NCBI GenBank assembly: GCA_012862575.1
Contig: BLSF01000028.1
Coordinates: 186,001 to 250,000, forward strand
Origin: Parietichytrium sp. I65-24A
Lineage: Eukaryota; Sar; Bigyra; Thraustochytrida; Thraustochytriidae
Direction: 5' to 3'
Length of the DNA stretch: 64,000 nucleotides
Part shown: positions 58,133 through 64,000 of the stretch, piece after piece
How positions within the stretch are numbered: position 1 is the stretch's first letter
Layout: each line of letters begins with the position of its first letter
Program-made: the position numbers and the translations under genes
Notes under the pieces: generated by a model
The model's input: the letters and a program-made list of their open reading frames with translations, nothing else
Told to the model about the DNA's origin: nothing
Database searches by the model: none

Positions 58133-60133
58133 GCCAAAAAAAACGCACATCTTGGGATCTTTTGGGGCCCTTTGTCTAATCTAGAGTAAGAGAATGCCTG
58201 CTGCCAAAAAAATATTGTTTCCCATCGTTTCTTCTTTGTTTCTTGAAATCACAGTCAGCCCTCCACGAATGTGCGAAAATTTTGGGATCCACCTGGACAA
58301 CACAAATTGCATCGAGTATGCCAATCCATCCCACTGATACATTTTTCAGGCACAGCAAGGAGGAGAAACTTGCATGTCCCAACGGTTCGACCAGCGTCAG
58401 AGCGTTGTTCGTTCTGCATGAGGAAGACTTGTCGGAAGGCGTAGACCCCGTGCCTCAATCAAATCTCTTCTCATCTTTTGCCATTTGCCAACCAACAACA
58501 TTCAAGGAATTTCAAGGGACTTCTAGGAAAGCCAGAAATGCGGAACTTTGCAATTTCACGCTCGAGGCGTATCGTTTCACCTGAGTGTTCCTAAGCACAC
58601 ACCGCTCGGATCTTGGCTGGACTGAATGAGTGAGTACTACTAGTACTCACTAGCGTGTGTATACAGCAGGGTTTGGGTTTGTTCAATTGTTTGGTTGGTG
58701 CATCGTCACTGACGCGAAAAATCTATGTATCTACGTGATCTACGTTGCAAGTTTCTTTTTTTGCTTGACATTTTTAATCATCTCACTGAACGGAAATTTA
58801 ATCAAAAAACACTCGTTCACGTGGTTCACGGTGCTATTTATCTTTTGTTTCTGACATTTTGCGCTTTGAAAACGTCTTGATTTCAACAGGTAGCGGATTC
58901 CTGAACGTCCTAAACCCGAACTGTCGAATGAATTGACTGTGAATGAGAAAGAACGAGGACCCGGAGAAAGAAGGACGCAGTCCCGATTGTTGGCATATTA
59001 TTTCATGCTCATTGAAGGCGCGAAGTGAGTGAGTCATCCAGTCAGTCATGCAGTTTGACGGGGTGACGGCGGTGACGGTCAGAAATTGGGTAGAGTACAC
59101 TCAGTACTGTACTATTTTTCGCGATCGATGCAATCGATGCCACGTTCTGCGTGAGACGAAATCCTCACATCGATTGGCTGCCACATGCTGCCGCCACCCG
59201 TGTCGTATTGGAGATCCACAGGAGTGCCACGAAGAGTCTCACACTTTGACCTGGCGTGTTTGTGTCCTCCCCGGGTGAGTCTGGAGTGAACGCCACAATT
59301 AGCCATGTTTGTCGGACCCGCTGTTTTCGCGATTTCAACTCGCTGTGCGGAAACAAACTGCGTCCTACGGCGAGGCTGTGAGCGTAGGATGGTGGCCTCG
59401 CTGCCTGGCCGGGGAAACACGGGAAACGCTCTCCTCGCGTATTTCACTCCTCGTAAACTTCCATGGCCATCGCATGGCTAGTAAAGTACACACAATACGA
59501 GCGTCGGTGCACACTCGGTAAGCTCAGCAAGAGAAGCTTTCCAACCTCCTTTCTTTCGCTCGAGTAGGTCGCTCCCTTCCTGCCTCTCGCTTAAAAGCAT
59601 CTGACAGAGCATTGGCTCATTCTTGATCTCTGACCATCATTCTGTGTTCACTGATGCATAATTGATGCTGCAACTTGAAAACTCCATTCAACTCGTTGAT
59701 TCTAATCTTCACCACGTATTGCTTGAAAAGCGGATTGACAGTTTGACTGACAGGTGCCGTGCATGGGATGCAAAACAAACTCAGTCTTTAAAAATACAAT
59801 AACTTACAAAATGCGAATGCAGGCCAAGCATTTCCGAGTTACAAAGCATTGTTTGGCAGATAACCTTGGCGCAAGTGCACACCCGTTTGGAGGAGATAAA
59901 GTGAGAGAGAGAGAGGGAGAGAGGGAGAGTAAGAGAAAGTGAGGTCAGGTATGGTCAGGTGCCAAAAGCAGCTACAGACGCACATAGCTGTGCGCGTAGC
60001 GAGAGACTGTGAGCACACGGAGAGAGGCAGTCTCGGAAAAGGAAAAGGACGAGTTGTCGGAGGGCGCAAAAGCCGTGGTGGGAAGGCATTGCGGAGGGAC
60101 AGGTGACGGTCGCGATCGCGGAGAAGGAGCAAA
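58133..60133. other. 2-kb intergenic region, no gene seen
   Basis: It lies between alanyl-tRNA synthetase and the glycerophosphocholine acyltransferase gene. It contains the near-palindrome AGTACTACTAGTACT at 58634-58648, a T-rich span near 58740-58860 and the GA leader at 59899-59941. ORFs here do not resemble proteins. Confidence 0.5.
59899..59941 (+). promoter_or_regulatory. (GA)n purine leader upstream of the GPC1-like gene
   Basis: The run GTGAGAGAGAGAGGGAGAGA and its continuation lies about 190 bp before the ATG at 60134. The 120 bp after it is also purine-biased. It fits the recurring pattern. Confidence 0.4.
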
Positions 60134-61568
60134 ATGAGCCTCAGAAGGAACACTTCGCTGGTGGACAAGCAAGCCAAGTTTGTCCGCCAGGTGTCCGAGC
60201 TGCTCAATAAACTGGACGAGCGCAAAGGCGAGCTGAGCGAGAAGCTAGACGACAGAGTCGCCAAGCTGCGCGAAAAGGTGGACGAGCAGCAGCACGTGGT
60301 GGCTAAGATTCAGGAGACCTTCGAGAAGATCGATTCCCAGAAGGAAGATGTCAAGGCGAAGACCACGCCGATGGTTCGCCGCGCAGTCACCGGCCATGAA
60401 GGTCTCTCCATCGAGGAGTGGCTCAACAAGTACAAAGTCGTGAAGATGATTGACAAGTTTACTTTTGTCGGCGGCGTATTCTTCATGCAGCTCACCCAGT
60501 TTGCCATGCTTCGCTTTCCGGAGTACTTCCGCTTTTACTTTATCCTGAGCGCCGCGGTGCTGTTGAGCTTGCGCTTGTACACGTACAAAAGGGATGGCTA
60601 CCATTACTTCTTATTTGACTACTGCTACCTCATCAACACCATGTGCATCATCAACGCGGCCTTCTTCCCCAAAAACGCATTCTTCTGGCAAATCAACTTC
60701 GTAGCAACCAACGGACCGCTCATGTGGGCGATCGTGGCGTGGAGAAATTCACTGGTATTTCACAGTCTGGATAAGGTGGTGAGCATTTTTATCCATGTTG
60801 TCCCCGCCCTGTTGACCTTCACCGAGCGCTGGGGAGTGGCAAATTCTCCGATGTGCTCGAACGGCTCTTGCAGCATGGACATCAAGTCTGCTCTTCTTGC
60901 ACCGATGGCTGTTTTCTTGTTCTGGCAGATTAGCTACTTGGTCATCACGGAAATTTTGCGTAAACACCGATTCGAGGAGGACCCAGCTCTTATGACTAGT
61001 TTGAGATGGATTGCCAAGGACAAGAAGAATATGGTGCACCAGCTCATCCTCCGCTTTGGTCGCGAGACCGGCCAGCTTAGAAAGGACGAGGGGCTTGACA
61101 TCAAGGAGAAGCCGTTTCTCATTATCTCCATCTTTGTGGCCTTTCAGACTATGTACACGCTGGGAACGTTTGTGCCGACCTGGCTCCTCTTCAAGAGCCA
61201 AATTCTTCATCTTGCTTTCATTGTGTTCAGTAAGTTTTCCCAGTCTCAAGGCAGCTCGTGACATTTGCAAACTAACATCACTTTTTGCTCGGATTTGATC
61301 GTGGCCAACAGTCATTGTGATGGCATGCTGGAATGGAGCCAACTTTTACTTTGAGGTCTTTGCCAAGCGCTACGAGGAAGGTCTGCAGAAGGCTGCGGCC
61401 AAAGAAAAGCGCAGGTCCTCCAAGCGTAACTCTAACAAACCTACCAAAGGACTTTGCGCCATGCCGAGCGAGAAAGATCGCGCTGCTCTCAAGGAAGAAA
61501 AAGAAGCTCTCCTTGCCTCTGAAGAGCCTGAGGGCGAGCCTGCTCTTGAGCGTGTGCCTACCCTCTGA
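60134..61568 (+). CDS. Glycerophosphocholine acyltransferase 1 (GPC1) family membrane protein
   Basis: Two exons, 60134-61229 and 61312-61568; GTAAGT donor and CCAACAG acceptor rebuild IVFIIVMACWNGANFYFEVF and give 450 residues. GPC1 enzymes use acyl-CoA to acylate glycerophosphocholine to lysophosphatidylcholine at the ER, recycling phospholipid head groups. The first ~85 residues are a charged coiled coil (LLNKLDERKGELSEKLDDRV). From ~100 a multi-TM region shows DUF2838/GPC1 signatures: HYFLFDYCYLINTMCIINAA, GPLMWAIVAWRNSLVFHSLD, then KVVSIFIHVVPALLTFTERW with the conserved His and Trp. The C-terminal ~60 residues are Lys/Glu-rich. Family assignment is good; enzymatic activity is by homology. 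Confidence 0.87.
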
Positions 61569-61753
61569 TTGTTATATCTCCGTTGTTTACTGAGCTGAGA
61601 TGAATTCTGAGGACGATAATGTTTTTCGTGATAATTACACCAATTTCTGTTGTTGGAATTTGTCTTTACTTCACAAATGCTGTTTTCAGCGAGGTTTCTT
61701 TTACAATCATAACGCTCTTCATTGTCGTCCTAATTCTTGCGATAGCACTTTGA

Positions 61754-63493
61754 TCAAGCCAAGGCAGGAGGAGTGGACTGGTGCTCTAAATTTATGAGCG
61801 AGGGCGGGCGTAGTGTTTTGCTCAGGATTTCAAAGTCTGCCTTTGCTCTTCGAGCCCCCTGTCCGGCTGGCGTATAGTACTCCTTCCGAAAAGACGAGAA
61901 AGCGCACAAACATTTTGCTACACCACAGAGCAGTCTCCGCAGCCTCAATCTTCGAAATGTCAGATTACGGTTCACAGCAGCCTCTAGACCGGCCATGTCA
62001 AACCCAAAGTTCCGCCGAGCGCGAGTATTTCCCATAACAAGTATATGCAGATTGTTATTTCGAGCAAGAGCGCTGGACATTGATGCTGATCCGTGCGAGG
62101 ACAGGTTGTGGCCCTGAATGTTCAGGGAAAGCAATGTATGGTTTTCCTCGAGCATCACGGCAAGATAAGATATGAAATCGTCATCAATTGCGTTGAAGGC
62201 AAGATTCAGACTTGTGAGGGTAGAGTTGGTCGTCAAGCTCTCGGCCAAATCAGCTGCGCCGTTCGCTTGGATGTCGTTTGAGCTGAGATTCAGTGACTGC
62301 AGCGTGCAATTTCCAGCAAGAGCTTTAGAGAGGTAGCGCGCCCCAACATCTTGACATTTGTTGCCAGTGATCGAGAGCGACAGCAGCACCTTGTTATGTT
62401 CCAGTGACTCCGCAAGTTCTGCGATTCCCGTTGATGTCATTTGCGTACGCTGAGCGCTGAGCTTTTGTAGTGAGGAGCTTCCGTCCAGAATTGTCGCCAG
62501 ACTGGATGCGCCAAGGTCTCCTAAGGGGTTGTCATCAAGGTTGAGACTGACAAGGCTTCGATTAATCTCTAGAGCCCAAGTAATCGATGCAACAGAATGG
62601 ATGTGATTGTGGTCGAGGTCAAGAATTTGAAGGCTGCACCTCTCCGAAGCCAAGCCTTCTCCAAGTGCGGCGAGACTATCCTCGGACAACTTGTGACCAC
62701 CCAAGCTCAGGCACTTTAAAGACCTGCTTTTCCCGAGTATCATTCCTATTTCCTTTGTGTCTGAATAATTTCCCGATGACAGCACCCTGACAACATGCCC
62801 GTGCAAGTCGAGACATCTTAAGGTCTTGTTCCCTCTCAAACCGTTGCACAGGTACGACAGGCCCACATTTGTTCCGTCATGTCCTGCCAGCACTAGAGTA
62901 TCCAACCTTGAATTTTTTTTCATCGCTTTTCCTAGATCCCGGAACCCTGAGTCTTGCACGTGATTGTCGCTCAGGCTACGAAACTGTCAGCGGAGGTGAT
63001 CTTATTCCCTCTAAAACCAACTACAAAACTTACTCCAGGTATTGCAAAGCGGGATTTTTGCGAAGTGCGCATGAGATTGCGTATATACCAACCGGCCCAA
63101 GTTGATTGGAAGCTAGATTTAACTGCAGCAGGAACTCATTCCCATCTAGTAAACGGACGATTGAATCACAACCTCCGAGAGAAATCCGATTTGACGCGAG
63201 ATTCAGGTTGGTCACCTTGTCGTTCATGTGCAGCGCAAAACACACCTTGTGGGTGACATCGTCGTCTAAATACTCCCTTTCGAGTCTGTTACCGTCCAAC
63301 ACGCTTGTATCATCAGTCTCTCATGCGCACTGAAGCTAAGGATGCACTCTTCAACTTACTCGACACTGGCGCTTCCATTCACGATGCCTTCGAGCGCCAC
63401 CTCCAGCTTGCCACGCTTCTCTTGCACAGCATTCTTCACGTACTCCGCGTTCAACGCCGGCACCAACGCTGGCTTCGCCCCCACGCACCCCAT
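61754..63493 (-). CDS. Leucine-rich-repeat (RNI/NLRC-like) protein with MGC N-terminus
   Basis: Three exons: 63360-63493, 63034-63303 and 61754-62975. The acceptors are GATACAAG and TTTCGTAG; both joints keep the repeats in register (SASVDVLDGNRLE; ALQYLDLSDNHVQ). Length is 541 residues. The protein begins MGCVGAKPALVP, a good N-myristoylation plus palmitoylation signal, so it is probably tethered to a membrane. About twelve 28-residue ribonuclease-inhibitor-type repeats follow (LTSLNLAFNAIDDDFISYLA, LQSLNLSSNDIQANGAADLA). There is no nucleotide-binding NACHT domain, kinase or TM segment. The C-terminal ~60 residues are basic and not repeat-like. Such proteins usually mediate protein binding; the partner is unknown. 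Confidence 0.85.
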
Positions 63494-63875
63494 CTCCCAC
63501 CAGCTAGCTTAGCTCCCTGTCCCACCCAGGTCTGTATGGATGTGTCGCGTTCCAGCAAGCCAAAGGCCAACTTGGACGGCCTACTGTGACCCGTCAGAAA
63601 TCTTCGCGAACCTTGGCTGGCTTCTCAATCGCGTGCAACAATAACGTCTCCGACGTCTCACGAAGCACAGCTTGGAGCCAATGCGCACTCTGCGTACACG
63701 GCTTGACTGGGTTTCGCAACGGCGAGTTTCGCTGCCGCCCTCTAGCGTTAGTAGCATTTTCGGCCAGGAGCACTGTATGCATGGATCAGGAAAGTCTACT
63801 AGTCTTCTGAATTCTGAATTCTGAATGCTGGGCGTTTCCACTCTTTTTAACAAGAATCTCCCATTTGCCTCGCAG
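63494..63875. other. Intergenic or degraded 5' part of an ABC gene
   Basis: It lies between the LRR gene start and the ABC-like exon at the right edge. GSGKSTSLLN, a Walker A-like peptide, is encoded at 63783-63812 but its frame stops soon after. Hydrophobic pieces (FATASFAAAL; LALVAFSARS) fall in other frames. I cannot assemble a continuous gene here. Confidence 0.35.
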
Positions 63876-64000
63876 AGACTTCTTCTGCCGAACACCTCGG
63901 TGAAAGAGAATATATCAGTGGGGAGCTCCTTGCAGCCAAATCGCTTTCAAAAGCTCATCTCCGTATGCCAGCTCGAGAAGGATCTCCAAGAGCTACGCAA
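63876..64000 (+). CDS. ABCC-type transporter nucleotide-binding domain, exon fragment (runs off window)
   Basis: After an acceptor-like TTTGCCTCGCAG, the frame reads LLLPNTSVKENISVGSSLQP, then FQKLISVCQLEKDLQEL, and stays open to the window edge. This matches the segment after the Q-loop of ABCC/MRP proteins (NTSVRENILFG ... Y..VI.AC.L..DL..L), just before the signature motif. ABCC proteins use ATP to export conjugates and other organic anions. The Walker A, signature and transmembrane parts are not in this fragment. Upstream sequence is discontinuous, so exon boundaries, and whether the gene is intact, are unknown. Confidence 0.5.

Noticed and set aside
58634-58648. AGTACTACTAGTACT near-palindrome as a binding site
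   Set aside because: GTACT-type words are scattered throughout the intergenic DNA here, so there is no basis for a specific site.

Overview
The window looks like nuclear DNA of a single-celled, non-photosynthetic eukaryote. A heterotrophic stramenopile of the labyrinthulomycete (thraustochytrid) kind is my best guess, at moderate confidence. Supporting signs are intron-poor genes with short introns (about 50-140 nt) carrying strong GTAAGT/GTACGT/GTGAGT donors; a bZIP regulator that lacks the invariant basic-region Asn, as seen in oomycetes; a DD3-3-like surface protein; an ALDH22/Msc7-type dehydrogenase; and mitochondrial copies of bacterial-type genes. I see no prokaryotic operon, CRISPR array, rRNA, tRNA or convincing transposon protein.

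Layout. 0-14 kb: 3' end of a formin (FH2); mitochondrial ribosome recycling factor with an apparent one-base frameshift; an EGF-plus-seven-TM protein; a secreted serine carboxypeptidase; a WDR62/MAPKBP1-type WD40 protein; a GUCD1-type protein with a Gln-rich N-terminus. 14-17.5 kb: non-coding, with a ~940-bp sequence present twice on either side of a single N, which looks like a scaffold join. 17.5-25.8 kb: a six-exon membrane-anchored sulfotransferase, an acidic two-repeat protein with a putative zinc motif, 3.6 kb of gene-free simple-repeat DNA, and a discoidin-domain protein. 26-33 kb: quinone-oxidoreductase-like enzyme, THO complex subunit 5, membrane-anchored aldehyde dehydrogenase. 33.8-37.9 kb: two divergent rhodopsin-type GPCR paralogues, in DNA that looks more AT-rich than its surroundings. 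38-50 kb: bZIP regulator, calponin-homology protein with a C-terminal membrane segment, COQ5 methyltransferase, abundant-looking DD3-3-like surface protein. 52-64 kb: TMEM175-type K+ channel, alanyl-tRNA synthetase, glycerophosphocholine acyltransferase, leucine-rich-repeat protein with an MGC acylation start, and an exon resembling an ABCC transporter nucleotide-binding domain at the right edge.

The genes do not form a pathway. They are mostly single-copy cell-maintenance genes (translation, mRNA export, ubiquinone, lipid, cytoskeleton, lysosome) interleaved with surface and signalling genes. Many of the housekeeping genes have a (GA)n-rich purine leader on the coding strand upstream of the ATG; the receptor genes do not. 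Several intergenic regions carry 5- to 10-bp minisatellites. The clearest unusual signals are the head-to-head GPCR pair with canonical class A landmarks, the duplicated block around the N, the frameshift in the recycling factor, the 12-nt microexon, and the altered bZIP basic region.
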